Source: Bacillus rubiinfantis (GTDB lineage: Bacteria; Bacillota; Bacilli; Bacillales; Cytobacillaceae). Taken from it: DNA of 44,236 bases. The stretch's first letter is position 1. Each line of letters opens with the position of its first letter. The notes beneath the pieces were generated by a model. It had not been told where the DNA came from. It did no database searches and worked only from the letters and a program-made list of their open reading frames with translations. A program made the translations under genes and the position numbers. Positions 16,273 to 25,566 of the stretch are shown here, one piece after another. The stretch is from contig CCFE01000008.1 of NCBI GenBank assembly GCA_000752035.1, forward strand, positions 1-44,236, given 5' to 3'.

Positions 16273-16680
16273 AGAATCGAAACTTAAAGCTGTCAACTGT
16301 TACGGGCACCTCATATAGAAGATTTATTTATATTTGCCTAAGGCTACTAATCTAATAGTTCAGCTAAGCATGATCGATCAGAGGGAAATTCGGGAACTGA
16401 TTGAAAAGTTAAAAGCAGCCGTTATTGATGTGGAACCCTGATTGAAGATATTTTTCAAGGTGGGAAGAGTGCATCAGGTGTTTGAAAATAACTTTATCCC
16501 AGAAAGCGGATTTGACTACGACAATTGCAAGTATGCATACAGAATAGAATGAAGCACACCAATATGGATTGCAATCTATTTGGTTCTCAAAAATGGCTTC
16601 CTGCACTTAAAAGGGAAGAGAACTTTTTAAAATTTTAATTCTGTTATTTAATTGTGTCTTTTGGATATTTGGAGAATACT
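16273..16680. other. Gene-free, decayed region
   Basis: No intact gene. A frame at 16370-16552 (MIDQREIRELIEKLKAAVID, an in-frame TGA at 16439, then FKVGRVHQVFENNFIPESGF) looks coding-like but interrupted; it has no family I recognise. Another short stretch at 16549-16638 in a different frame also looks protein-like. I read this as a broken gene. Confidence 0.4.
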
Positions 16681-16685
16681 ATTAA

Positions 16686-16763
16686 AAAGTTTGTACAAAG
16701 ATTTTTGTCCCATTGTACAAACTTTCTTGTCTTTGTTGTACAAAGAATTTTGCCCCTGTACAA
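16686..16763. repeat. Array of TTGTACAA boxes upstream of xerS
   Basis: TTGTACAA occurs at 16691, 16713 and 16736, and CTGTACAA at 16756: steps of 22, 23 and 20 bases. The first two lie in a perfect 13-bp inverted repeat, AAAGTTTGTACAA (16686-16698) and TTGTACAAACTTT (16713-16725). Boxes 1-2 and 3-4 also form an imperfect direct repeat with the same interior (AAAGATTTTTGTCCC versus AAAGAATTTTGCCCC). Candidate recombinase site or operator. Confidence 0.7.
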
Positions 16764-16819
16764 TTTTCCAATAAATCCACTAATAGGCGCGGAACAACAT
16801 TATTACGTAAAATATAAAT

Positions 16820-16848
16820 TTGACGAAGTAATGTGGTTAGGGTAAAAT
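16820..16848 (+). promoter_or_regulatory. Sigma-A promoter of xerS
   Basis: TTGACG (16820-16825) and TAAAAT (16843-16848) with a 17-base spacer, ending 19 bases before the start codon. Confidence 0.6.
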
Positions 16849-16867
16849 ATAGTAGTGAGGTGTTATT

Positions 16868-17953
16868 ATGGTAAATCCAGCAAATCAGCAAAATTTTCGC
16901 AAACTACAAGCGTTACTTGATGAACTGCCTTGGTATGTTGAGGAATATATCAATCATAAGCTCCGGAAATTGTCGACCGCTTCGTTGTTTAATTACTGTC
17001 ATGATTATAAAATATTCTTTAATTGGATGATTCGCGAACAGCTTTGGTACGGACGACGCATCAAGGATATTCCGCTTGAACGGCTGGAACAGCTTACGGT
17101 ACTTGAAATTGAAAGTTTTTTAAATTATCTTCACTATGAATTACATAATAAGGAGTTAACGGTAAATCGCAAATTATCAGCATTAAAATCACTGTTTAAT
17201 TACCTACAAAACATCGCTGAAACTCCAAATTTGCAGCCTTATCTCAACCGCAATGTAATGGCAAAAATTGAATTCAATGAGATCAAAGAATCGATGGAAA
17301 CACGGGCTAACAAAATGGAAGGCAAGATCTTGCTCGGGGATGAATATGAGCAGTTTCGGCTGTTTGTTGCCCGTGGATATGGTGAATTATTCAAGGAAAA
17401 CAAAAAAATCTCCAACTTCTATCAATTAAATAAAGAACGTGATACAGCGATTATTTCGCTGATTTTAGGCTCCGGTTTGCGTTTATCTGAGCTCATCGGA
17501 CTCGATTTGAATGATATTGATTTTAGCAAATACCGCGCCAGAGTCATTCGCAAAGGTAATAAAGAACAGTTCGTGTATTTTAGCCAGATTGCTATGGATG
17601 ACCTGCGGGAATATTTAGCGATCCGCACCGCAAAATACCAGGTAGATAAGCAAAATAAAGCCTTGTTTGTGGCTGCAGCCATGGGCCCTAAAGGTAAAAC
17701 TAGACGGCTGACAGCGCGCTCAGTGGAAAAATTAGTAGAAAAATATGCAACAGCGTTTGGCAAACCAGCCTTATCAGTTCATAAATTACGTCATTCGTTT
17801 GCAACTAGATATCACGCTGAAATCAATGATGTTCCTAAATTACGCCGCCAGCTTGGTCATTCATCAATCCAAACGACGATGATTTACACACATATTCGGA
17901 ATGATGATTTGAAAATTGCTGTTGACAAAATGGATATGCCAAAGGAGCAATAA
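16868..17953 (+). CDS. xerS: Tyrosine recombinase XerS-type
   Basis: 361 residues, close to streptococcal XerS (about 356), which resolves chromosome dimers alone at a dif-like site near its own gene. The N-terminal SAM-like core-binding domain spans about 15-125. The catalytic domain shows the Arg in LGSGLRLSELIGLDL, Lys in RKGNKEQFVYF, HKLRHSFATRYH with His and Arg, GHSSIQTTMIYTHI with His and the nucleophile Tyr. GAGG lies seven bases ahead of the ATG. No other integrase-associated genes nearby; parC/parE, which also act in chromosome separation, follow about 1.3 kb downstream on the other strand. Confidence 0.85.
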   Translation: MVNPANQQNFRKLQALLDELPWYVEEYINHKLRKLSTASLFNYCHDYKIFFNWMIREQLWYGRRIKDIPLERLEQLTVLEIESFLNYLHYELHNKELTVNRKLSALKSLFNYLQNIAETPNLQPYLNRNVMAKIEFNEIKESMETRANKMEGKILLGDEYEQFRLFVARGYGELFKENKKISNFYQLNKERDTAIISLILGSGLRLSELIGLDLNDIDFSKYRARVIRKGNKEQFVYFSQIAMDDLREYLAIRTAKYQVDKQNKALFVAAAMGPKGKTRRLTARSVEKLVEKYATAFGKPALSVHKLRHSFATRYHAEINDVPKLRRQLGHSSIQTTMIYTHIRNDDLKIAVDKMDMPKEQ

Positions 17954-17971
17954 CAACTGCTCCCTTCTTTT
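17944..17971 (+). terminator. Terminator of xerS
   Basis: GGAGCA (17944-17949) and TGCTCC (17958-17963) with an 8-base loop and a CTTCTTTT tail; the hairpin includes the stop codon. A second, AT-only 10-bp inverted repeat follows (17974-18000). Confidence 0.6.
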
Positions 17972-18088
17972 AAAATAATATTAGTTTACATAATATTATT
18001 ATAGTAACTAAATTCTGTTTTATCTCAATTAAGAAGTATACTTAAGATAGTGAGACAAAAAGATTTTTTTAGATTTTGTTTTGCCTGT

Positions 18089-18247
18089 TTATTGTCCCCG
18101 ATAAATAGCAGGTTGAATTTTTGTAAACACTTCGATAATAGTTGAAAAATTCTTTGGTTGCTGAACCTCATAGCCATAGCGCTGTAAATATTCCTGGGTT
18201 AATTCACTTAGCTGTCTATCGTCCTCAATAAGCATAAGCTTGTGCAT
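18089..18247 (-). pseudogene. Response-regulator receiver fragment
   Basis: A 52-codon frame with a strong GAGGGGG ribosome site encodes MHKLMLIEDDRQLSELTQEY followed by LQRYGYEVQQPKNFSTIIEV and FTKIQPAIYRGQ. This matches the first two-fifths of an OmpR-type receiver domain, including the acidic pair DD at 9-10, but stops just where the phosphorylated Asp (normally in xPDLVLLD) should follow. No DNA-binding domain or partner kinase adjoins. It reads as a truncated gene, still with its start signals. Confidence 0.7.
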
Positions 18248-18374
18248 GGATAGCCCCCTCTCCCCTTTTTACAACATTTGTACAACTAATCATAACTTTT
18301 TTGCTATAAATATTCGTCTATTTTTGCAACTCTAACAGGAAAAAACCACAGGAAAACACCCTGTGGCTGCTACT

Positions 18375-19127
18375 CTAGCTATTATTTCCTTCAACAACTT
18401 TCAGATTTGCTAATCTCCATTTTCCTTTTTGCAACTGCCAATTAGACTCAATATAAGCTATGGTATCACCATTTGCAATTCCAGCAACACGTTGGATTCC
18501 TTTTAGGCCGAGTCTGCCATCTTGCAGCACAGTGGGTTTTAAACTTTGAAACGATTGAACCATCAGTTCTGTTGGCTCGTTTAGTCTACCCTTGTAATAG
18601 AGTCCAAGCTTTTGATAGTAATTTTTGCGATTCGATAAATCAAAGTAATACGTTTTTCCGGTTTGTTTCATTTTGATTTCAGCCTGATAATTGTTAAGGA
18701 AACGGCTCTCTAGTTCAACAGATTCGGGTGCTGGCAGCTTGACCTTTTTAAAGTTTTTTAATGAATAAATAAAACTAAAAACGGTTCCACTGTTTTCCCC
18801 ATTTTGCACCGTTGCAAATAAATCTCGGACACCATCATCATTCATATCAATAAGCTGTAGAGCAGCTTTTGTCCCGCTTTCCAACGGAAAAGTGTAAGTT
18901 TTTTCATTAGAGGTGATGACTTCTAGATAAATTTTTTGTAAAAAAGATTTATCTTCCTCGTAGGGAACACCTTTTAAGAAAATGGTTTCCAGTTTCCCGT
19001 CTCCGCTAATATCTGCTTTCTGTTCTGAGATGGTGATTGGTTTATTTTTGTCCTCAACCGCATACACAACAGTTGTCATCGAAACGAGGAAAAAGCAGAT
19101 AATAGCCAATAACGTTTCTTTATTCAT
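18375..19127 (-). CDS. Secreted protein with two Asp-rich (VCBS/FG-GAP-like) calcium loops
   Basis: 250 residues. N-terminal signal peptide (NKETLLAIICFFLVSMTTVVYA). Two loops, ADISGDGKLETIF and IDMNDDGVRDLFA, fit the DxDxDG calcium-binding pattern of FG-GAP/VCBS repeats. The rest is a beta-rich region with YIESNWQLQKGKWRLANLKV at the end. The ATG at 19127 is chosen since GGAGG lies seven bases ahead; the ATG at 19133 overlaps it. Probably extracellular. I do not recognise a specific function. Confidence 0.65.
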   Translation of the reverse strand: MNKETLLAIICFFLVSMTTVVYAVEDKNKPITISEQKADISGDGKLETIFLKGVPYEEDKSFLQKIYLEVITSNEKTYTFPLESGTKAALQLIDMNDDGVRDLFATVQNGENSGTVFSFIYSLKNFKKVKLPAPESVELESRFLNNYQAEIKMKQTGKTYYFDLSNRKNYYQKLGLYYKGRLNEPTELMVQSFQSLKPTVLQDGRLGLKGIQRVAGIANGDTIAYIESNWQLQKGKWRLANLKVVEGNNS

Positions 19128-19183
19128 GATCATTCCTCCCCAAAAACGGATACATGTTAGTATGCCCTGATTTTGGGAAAAAA

Positions 19184-19222
19184 TGAAAAGACTCCCGATA
19201 TTTTTCTCGAGAGTCTTTTTGA
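19184..19222 (-). terminator. Terminator of parE-parC
   Basis: AAAAGACTCCCGA (19187-19199) pairs with TCGAGAGTCTTTTT (19207-19220) with one mismatch; the minus strand ends in a T tract immediately after the parC stop. Confidence 0.75.
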
Positions 19223-21667
19223 TTACTCAGTTTGCGATTTTTCAGCGAGTGCTTTCCAAACTTCAGTGACCTTTCCATTTTCGCCTTCATCAATGACAAA
19301 TGAACCATTGGAATAACGATCATTAAAGCGGATATCACCTGCTTTCAATCCTTCAATATGGCCTTTTTCTGTTTGCAGATAGACTTCATCATCGTCAGTT
19401 GTGATGGCCATACCAACAATTCGATGTGGATTAGCCTTTAATTCGCGAAGGATGACAACTCCACGTTTGGCTCTAGTGGCTCTTTCAAATTCCGATAATT
19501 TCATCCGCTTTACCGCTCCGCGCTGGGTTACAACGACAATCGCTGGGGAATCATTGCTATCTGGGTCAATCATTCCGCTGCCAACAATTATGTCTCCGTC
19601 TTTGAGGTTCATGCCTTTAACCCCGGCGGCGCGGACACCAACTAAGCTTACTTCCTCCTCGGAAAACCATAATGCATATCCAAGCTGAGTCACGAAGAAG
19701 AGATCCATTTTGCCGTCTGTTTGCAGGACATCCAGTACTTGATCATCCTCTTTGAGATTTATGCCGACTAGTGGCTTAGAGTAGCGCTGGGCTTTATATT
19801 GTTTTAATTCTGTTTTCTTAACCATCCCGTTTTTCGTGACAAATATGAGATAATCTTCGGTGTTAAAATCCTTAATTGGAATGGCTTTGACAATATCCTC
19901 ATCACGGTCAATCGGAATCAGGTTGGCAATATGCTGACCTAAATCCTTCCAACGGATATCCGGCAATTCATGTACCGGACAGTATAAATAGTTTCCTTTA
20001 TTTGTAAAGATTAATAAAACATCTTGGGTATTCATGTCTAACTGTGCCAGCAGCCTATCCGATTCCTTCATAGCAAAATCCTGTCCATTTGAAGCAGCAT
20101 ATGAGCGCTGGCTTGTCCTTTTTACATAACCCTCTTTTGTCACCGTAACGATGAGATCTTCGCTTGGCACCAATACCTCTAAATTAATCTTGATTTCTTC
20201 AATTTCTGCTTCAATCTTAGAACGACGCTCGTCCGCAAAGCGTTTTTTTACGTCGCGCAGTTCTTTTTTAATCACTGAAAGCAGTTTATTCTCACTAGCT
20301 AAAATACTTGTCAGCTCAGCAATTTTCTTTGCCAGTTCTTCCGCTTCCTGTCGTAATGCCGTAATGTCAGTATTTGTTAAGCGATAAAGCTGCAAGGATA
20401 CAATCGCTTCTGCTTGCACTTCGGTAAATGCAAACTTGGCAATTAAATTATCTTTTGCATCACGTTTATCTTTAGAAGCACGGATGGTTGCAATCACTTC
20501 ATCAAGGATGGATAAGGCCTTCATCAAACCTTCGACAATGTGCTGGCGTTCCTTTGCTTTAGTTAAATCAAAGTTTGTTCTTCTTGTGACGACTTCCTTT
20601 TGATGCTCGATATAGGCACCTAGCAGGTCACGCAGACCCATTAGTTTCGGGCGCTTATTATGAATTGCGACCATGTTAAAATTATACGTTACTTGCAAGT
20701 CGCTGTTTTTATATAAGTAGTTCAACACGCCCGTTGCATCGGCATCCTTTTTCAATTCAATGACAATTCTTAATCCGGTACGGTCCGTTTCATCACGAAC
20801 CTCGGAAATACCTTCCACCTTGCGATCCAGACGAAATTCATCAATCTTTTTGACAAGATTAGCTTTGTTGACTTCATAGGGAATTTCCGTAATAACAATT
20901 TGCTGCTTCCCGCCGCGAATGGTTTCAAACTCTGCCTTGCAGCGTACAATGATTTTCCCTTTACCAGTTTCGTAAGCCTTTTTAATCCCGTCTAATCCTT
21001 GAATAATGCCGCCGGTAGGAAAATCCGGACCTTTGATAACTGTCAGTAACTCATCAACGGAAACATTTGGATGGTCCATTTTCATGATAACTGCATCAAT
21101 AACTTCGCTTAGATTATGCGGTGGAATATCGGTCGCATATCCAGCTGAGATACCAGTTGATCCATTGACAAGCAAATTCGGAAACATCGCTGGTAGAACA
21201 GTAGGTTCTTTTGCGGTATCATCAAAGTTTGGAATAAAATCAACCGTTTGTTTCTCGATATCACGGAGTAGTTCAGCGGCAATTGCCGATAATCTCGCTT
21301 CGGTATAACGCATTGCAGCCGGCGGGTCACCGTCGACACTACCATTATTTCCGTGCATTTCCACAAGGACATTGCGGACTTTCCAATCCTGGCTCATCCG
21401 CACCATTGCTTCATAGACAGAGGAATCTCCGTGCGGGTGATAGTTACCAATTACATTACCGACGGTTTTTGCAGCCTTACGAAAGCCTTTTTCATGGGTA
21501 TTCCCTTCGACATGCATTGCAAACAAAATCCGCCGCTGTACTGGTTTTAAGCCATCGCGGGCATCAGGCAAGGCACGTTCTTGAATAATATATTTACTAT
21601 AGCGACCGAAACGATCGCCAAGGACATCTTCTAAAGGCAGGTCACGAAATTTCTCCTGTGCGCTCAT
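19223..21667 (-). CDS. parC: DNA topoisomerase IV subunit A
   Basis: 814 residues. It breaks and rejoins DNA to unlink daughter chromosomes, together with ParE. The quinolone-target loop reads HPHGDSSVYEAMVR, with Ser82 and Glu86 (equivalent to S. aureus GrlA Ser80/Glu84) in their sensitive, wild-type state. The catalytic Tyr121 is in AAMRYTEARL. A C-terminal beta-pinwheel with repeated xxKRMKLSEFxRATRAKRG-type segments follows. The ATG overlaps the parE stop by four bases, so the two subunits are coupled. Confidence 0.96.
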   Translation of the reverse strand: MSAQEKFRDLPLEDVLGDRFGRYSKYIIQERALPDARDGLKPVQRRILFAMHVEGNTHEKGFRKAAKTVGNVIGNYHPHGDSSVYEAMVRMSQDWKVRNVLVEMHGNNGSVDGDPPAAMRYTEARLSAIAAELLRDIEKQTVDFIPNFDDTAKEPTVLPAMFPNLLVNGSTGISAGYATDIPPHNLSEVIDAVIMKMDHPNVSVDELLTVIKGPDFPTGGIIQGLDGIKKAYETGKGKIIVRCKAEFETIRGGKQQIVITEIPYEVNKANLVKKIDEFRLDRKVEGISEVRDETDRTGLRIVIELKKDADATGVLNYLYKNSDLQVTYNFNMVAIHNKRPKLMGLRDLLGAYIEHQKEVVTRRTNFDLTKAKERQHIVEGLMKALSILDEVIATIRASKDKRDAKDNLIAKFAFTEVQAEAIVSLQLYRLTNTDITALRQEAEELAKKIAELTSILASENKLLSVIKKELRDVKKRFADERRSKIEAEIEEIKINLEVLVPSEDLIVTVTKEGYVKRTSQRSYAASNGQDFAMKESDRLLAQLDMNTQDVLLIFTNKGNYLYCPVHELPDIRWKDLGQHIANLIPIDRDEDIVKAIPIKDFNTEDYLIFVTKNGMVKKTELKQYKAQRYSKPLVGINLKEDDQVLDVLQTDGKMDLFFVTQLGYALWFSEEEVSLVGVRAAGVKGMNLKDGDIIVGSGMIDPDSNDSPAIVVVTQRGAVKRMKLSEFERATRAKRGVVILRELKANPHRIVGMAITTDDDEVYLQTEKGHIEGLKAGDIRFNDRYSNGSFVIDEGENGKVTEVWKALAEKSQTE

Positions 21668-23643
21668 CCTTGATAACCCCCCTCAGCAATCGTAATATTT
21701 TCATTTTCTAAAATCGAATCGTCTTCTTCCAGACCAAAGGCAACATGGCTTTCAATCCACTTCCGGCGCGGCTCAACCTTGTCACCCATCAGTGTTGTGA
21801 CACGGCGTTCCGCACGTGCTGCATCATCAATTTTTACCCGAATTAACGTTCTTGTTTCCGGATCCATTGTGGTTTCCCAAAGCTGGTCAGCATTCATTTC
21901 TCCAAGACCTTTGTAACGCTGAATAATATAGCCCCGACCGACTTTTTTGATGGCTGCCTGCAGTTCGTCTTCATTCCAGGCATACTCAATGACTTCCTTT
22001 TTACCTGTACCGCGGCTGACTTTAAAAAGCGGCGGCAAAGCAATATATACTTTCCCTGCTTCAACGAGCGGTTTCATATAACGATAAAAGAAGGTTAAAA
22101 GCAGCACTTGGATATGGGCGCCATCTGTATCAGCATCGGTCATGATAATGACCTTATCATAATTGATATCCTCAATCGTGAAATCAGCTCCAACACCAGC
22201 GCCAATTGCATAAATAATCGTGTTAATTTCTTCATTTTTAAAGATATCAGATAGCTTGGCCTTCTCAGTATTGATTACCTTACCTCTTAGCGGCAAAATA
22301 GCCTGGAAACGACGGTCGCGACCTTGCTTAGCTGAACCGCCCGCCGAGTCCCCCTCGACAAGATAGAGCTCATTTTTCTGAGGATTTCGTGACTGGGCCG
22401 GTGTTAGCTTTCCGGATAAGGAAGTTTCCGAACGTTTACGTTTTTTACCGCTGCGCGCATCTTCACGGGCTTTTCTAGCTGCTTCACGGGCCTGATACGC
22501 CTTAATTGATTTTTTTATAAGGAGTGAGCTGATATCTGGATTCTCCTCTAAGAAGTAAGAAAGATGTTCAGATACAACTGCATCCACCGCCGAGCGGGCT
22601 TCACTTGTACCTAACTTTCCCTTCGTTTGGCCCTCGAACTGAAGCAGTTCCTCTGGAATTCGGACCGAAACGATAGCGGAAAGTCCCTCACGAATATCGG
22701 CGCCATCTAAATTTTTGTCTTTTTCTTTTAACAAGCCTACTTTACGAGCATAATCGTTAAATACCCTTGTCATTGCTGTTTTTGAACCAGCTTCATGGGT
22801 ACCGCCATCTTTTGTACGGACATTATTGACAAACGATAAGACATTTTCCGAATAGCCGTCATTAAATTGGAAGGCAAATTCCACTTCAATATTGTTCTGA
22901 GTCCCCTCAAAGCTAACGACAGGATGAAGGGCATCTTTTTCCTCGTTTAAATAGGCGACAAATGCCTCAATACCAGTTTCATAATGGAATACTTCATGTA
23001 GGTCGTTCCGGGCATCGATGATTTCAATCTTTAATCCTTTTAATAAAAAAGCTGATTCTCTTAGCCGCTCACATAATGTTTCAAAGTTGTAGGCGATGGT
23101 TGAGAAAATCGTCGGATCTGGCTTAAAGTGAATCGTTGTCCCCGTTTGATTGGTTTTACCGATTTTCTCAAGAGTGGTGACCGGTTTGCCGCCATGTTCA
23201 AAGCGCTGTTCATAAATAAACCCGTCACGCTTAATGGTAACAACCAGCCACTCGGACAATGCATTTACAACCGAGGCACCAACGCCATGCAGCCCGCCGC
23301 TCGTTTTGTAGCCGCCTTGCCCAAATTTCCCACCGGCATGAAGAACCGTCAAGATGACCTCTGTTGTTGGTTTACCTAATTTATGCATTCCAACCGGCAT
23401 CCCGCGTCCTTTATCGATGACACTGATCGAGTTATCTTTGTGTATTTTGACAATGATTTGATCACCATAACCTGAAAGCGCTTCATCAACAGAGTTGTCG
23501 ACAATCTCATAAACGAGATGGTGCAGGCCGCGTGAGTCAGTGCTGCCAATATACATGCCAGGACGTTTTCTTACAGCCTCTAGTCCTTCGAGTACCTGGA
23601 TGGCATCATCATTGTATTCAAAAGCTTGCTGATTTCTTGCCAC
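21664..23643 (-). CDS. parE: DNA topoisomerase IV subunit B
   Basis: 659 residues: an N-terminal GHKL ATPase with EAVRKRPGMYIGSTDSRGLH and EIVDNSVDEALSG, the GRGMPV and GGLHGVGASVVNALS loops, and the QTKGKLGTSEARS linker. The TOPRIM domain has EGDSAGGSAKQGRDR and the metal motif DADTDGAHI. The GTG start at 23643 follows AAAGGGG by seven bases. Operon with parC. Order yneT-parE-parC agrees with B. subtilis. Confidence 0.96.
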   Translation of the reverse strand: MARNQQAFEYNDDAIQVLEGLEAVRKRPGMYIGSTDSRGLHHLVYEIVDNSVDEALSGYGDQIIVKIHKDNSISVIDKGRGMPVGMHKLGKPTTEVILTVLHAGGKFGQGGYKTSGGLHGVGASVVNALSEWLVVTIKRDGFIYEQRFEHGGKPVTTLEKIGKTNQTGTTIHFKPDPTIFSTIAYNFETLCERLRESAFLLKGLKIEIIDARNDLHEVFHYETGIEAFVAYLNEEKDALHPVVSFEGTQNNIEVEFAFQFNDGYSENVLSFVNNVRTKDGGTHEAGSKTAMTRVFNDYARKVGLLKEKDKNLDGADIREGLSAIVSVRIPEELLQFEGQTKGKLGTSEARSAVDAVVSEHLSYFLEENPDISSLLIKKSIKAYQAREAARKAREDARSGKKRKRSETSLSGKLTPAQSRNPQKNELYLVEGDSAGGSAKQGRDRRFQAILPLRGKVINTEKAKLSDIFKNEEINTIIYAIGAGVGADFTIEDINYDKVIIMTDADTDGAHIQVLLLTFFYRYMKPLVEAGKVYIALPPLFKVSRGTGKKEVIEYAWNEDELQAAIKKVGRGYIIQRYKGLGEMNADQLWETTMDPETRTLIRVKIDDAARAERRVTTLMGDKVEPRRKWIESHVAFGLEEDDSILENENITIAEGGYQG

Positions 23644-23687
23644 TGATATTCCCCTTTCATACCGTTAAAAAACTATTCTCTGTTTAT

Positions 23688-23736
23688 CCCGTCTTAACGG
23701 GCAGCAAGACCCCCACTGATGGAGGTTTCACTTTAT
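23688..23736. repeat. Dispersed repeat, copy B
   Basis: Upstream of parE. Two small hairpins can form: CCCGT-CTTA-ACGGG (23688-23701) and, after AGCAAGAC, CCCCCA-CTGA-TGGAGG (23710-23724 region), followed by TTTCACTTTAT. It shares most bases with copy C at 27593 and the outer blocks of copy A at 7957. Confidence 0.65.
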
Positions 23737-23901
23737 ACTATCATTCGCGAAAGTGTCTATTTATTCCTTTCAGAACGAATGTTTGCCAAATTTATTGTAT
23801 CATATTATTTTTCGAGTCTATGCTTTATTTTAGCGATTTATTTTGATTTGGCAAATAGAATCAAAGAAAATGGTCCAAATTGCGTACAATCTGACCCCAT
23901 G

Positions 23902-23935
23902 AAAAAAGCCGCCATTAGTGGAATGGCAGCTTTTA
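23902..23935 (-). terminator. Terminator of yneT
   Basis: AAAAGCCGCCATT and AATGGCAGCTTTT pair across AGTGG; on the minus strand the stem is followed by TTTTTT. It lies just after the yneT stop. Confidence 0.75.
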
Positions 23936-23946
23936 AAATGAACTTT

Positions 23947-24363
23947 TTAGTTTGCCCTTGTTATTGCATGTTCAACTTTAATACAACGGTCCATAATCAC
24001 TGTATAGCCTTTTTCTTTCAAAAACTGATAGGCTTCTTCATTTACCAAACCTTGCTGGGCCCAAAAGACATCAGCATCAATCTCGATAAATTCCTTCGCT
24101 ACATCAAACAGTTGTTCGGAACGGCGGAAAACGTTAACAATATCAACATGCCCTTTAACATCTTTTAATGATGGGACAGCCTTTACACCCAGTGCCTCAT
24201 CAATAGTTGGATTAACCGGAATAATTTCATAACCGGCTTTTTGCATCGCTGCTGATACTTGATAAGAGGTCCTTTCTGGATTGGCACTTAAGCCCACTAC
24301 AGCAATCCGTTTTGCCTTTTGTAAGATGGTTTTAATTTCGGCACGGCTTGGATTTTCAATCAT
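23947..24363 (-). CDS. yneT: CoA-binding domain protein YneT
   Basis: 138 residues of the CoA_binding_2 family: the Rossmann loop RIAVVGLSANPERTSYQVS near 18-36, then YEIIPVNPT, VDIVNVFRRSEQ and VFWAQQGLVNEEAY. These small proteins bind CoA or a nucleotide; the exact role is not known. ATG 24363 is chosen since AAGGAG sits nine bases ahead; starts at 24369 and 24381 fit less well. The place next to parE is the same as in B. subtilis. Confidence 0.85.
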   Translation of the reverse strand: MIENPSRAEIKTILQKAKRIAVVGLSANPERTSYQVSAAMQKAGYEIIPVNPTIDEALGVKAVPSLKDVKGHVDIVNVFRRSEQLFDVAKEFIEIDADVFWAQQGLVNEEAYQFLKEKGYTVIMDRCIKVEHAITRAN

Positions 24364-24440
24364 GTTCATCGGCTCCTTCATCTTCTATACCCTTATTTTA
24401 CCTGAATTTGGATAAGAATGCGAAGGGAATAGCCTTTTTC

Positions 24441-25265
24441 TTATCTTTCTTTTGGAATTGAGGTTGGCACAGATAGAGTGATAGATACCCCATCTCCTGC
24501 ATTTTTCACAGTAATCTCGCCATTCATTTTTTCCAGCATCATCTTACTCATATATAGGCCTAATCCTGAGCCATGCGGTTTTGTCGTAAAATGAGGATCG
24601 AACAATTTATGCAGTAATTCTGGCTCAATACCGCCTGCATTGTCCATAAATTCTGCCCTAATATACTCGGATGATTCGTGGATGTTAATGTGAATTTTTC
24701 TTCTTGGTATTTCTCGAAACACAAACGCATCGCGTGCGTTTGCCAATATGTTTAAGACTGCCTGGCTAAACTCATTAGGATAGCCAAAAGCCGTTTGTTG
24801 GCCGCGAATTTCAAATTCAACATCAATTCCATGATTTTTTAGACTTGGCAGAAAAATCGACAAGGCCTCTTCAATCGAATCACCAACGGAGAAAAAGATT
24901 TTTTCACTGTTTGGTTTATAGAACTTACGGAAATCATTAATGGTCTGCATCATATGCTGAATCTGCATCATACTTTCCCTAGTAAAACGGTCAATATAAG
25001 TTTCATCAATTTCTCCGTATTCTAATGCATCACGGAGGTCCTGAACTAATAGTAATAAACCATTTAACGGCTGACGCCATTGGTGGCCGATGCTTGCCAT
25101 CATTTCGCCCATCGCAGCAAACCTAGAATGCTTGATTAACAGCTGGTCTTTGTCTCTATTTTTGGCGATCTCTTCTTGAAGACGTTTTTCCAATTGCTTG
25201 TTTATGAACTCGTATTTGTCAATTAATTCTCGGTCGTGCCGTTCTATTGAATCTTCCGTTTTCAT
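24441..25265 (-). CDS. Cytosolic sensor histidine kinase
   Basis: 274 residues with no membrane segment. An N-terminal coiled coil (about 15-50) leads into the phospho-acceptor helix with His in MASIGHQWRQPLNGLLLLVQ (about 58-77). The HATPase domain shows the N box ILANARDAF, G1 DNAGGIEP and G2 PHGSGLGLYMSKMM. The sensor part seems limited to the coiled coil. No response regulator is adjacent; only a receiver fragment is present 6 kb away. Not part of the B. subtilis version of this locus, so it is likely an insertion. Confidence 0.85.
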   Translation of the reverse strand: MKTEDSIERHDRELIDKYEFINKQLEKRLQEEIAKNRDKDQLLIKHSRFAAMGEMMASIGHQWRQPLNGLLLLVQDLRDALEYGEIDETYIDRFTRESMMQIQHMMQTINDFRKFYKPNSEKIFFSVGDSIEEALSIFLPSLKNHGIDVEFEIRGQQTAFGYPNEFSQAVLNILANARDAFVFREIPRRKIHINIHESSEYIRAEFMDNAGGIEPELLHKLFDPHFTTKPHGSGLGLYMSKMMLEKMNGEITVKNAGDGVSITLSVPTSIPKER

Positions 25266-25566
25266 ATGCTCACCCCATTACCGAAGGATTGATATAATAA
25301 AACCAACCATTCTTTTCGCTGAAACGGCCGGTATTTGTTCGGTATTTGCTTTCATTTTAACGGAAAATCTTTCACATAGATATATGCTTATGGCGAATTA
25401 ACAAATGGTTTGAAAATTGGCCATACATTTGTAATAAATTTGCCTTTAAATATACGAAATTACTTTAGATGCTCAGATTCATAAAAACATTTGATGATTT
25501 TCACTATTTCTTAGTGTAAAATAAAAAAGCATAAGAGCTTGTATTTTGTTAAAGGAGTAATCTTGA
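25266..25566. other. Divergent intergenic region, kinase gene and plsY
   Basis: About 300 AT-rich bases with no frame of note. It should hold the two divergent promoters. TAAAAT at about 25517 before plsY is a possible -10, but no good -35 was found. Confidence 0.35.

Noticed and set aside
16370..16552. Possible fourth selenoprotein: frame with in-frame TGA at 16439
   Set aside because: No recognisable family, no Cys-type motif around the TGA, no clear hairpin and further breaks downstream; it fits a decayed gene better.
18278..18285. Extra TTGTACAA box downstream of xerS as part of the array
   Set aside because: A single 8-mer is expected about once per window by chance, and another lies inside the yneN-like gene (about 32590); only the clustered copies are counted.
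21283..21588. Long plus-strand frames within parC and parE
   Set aside because: They lie antisense to clear topoisomerase genes and carry no family features.
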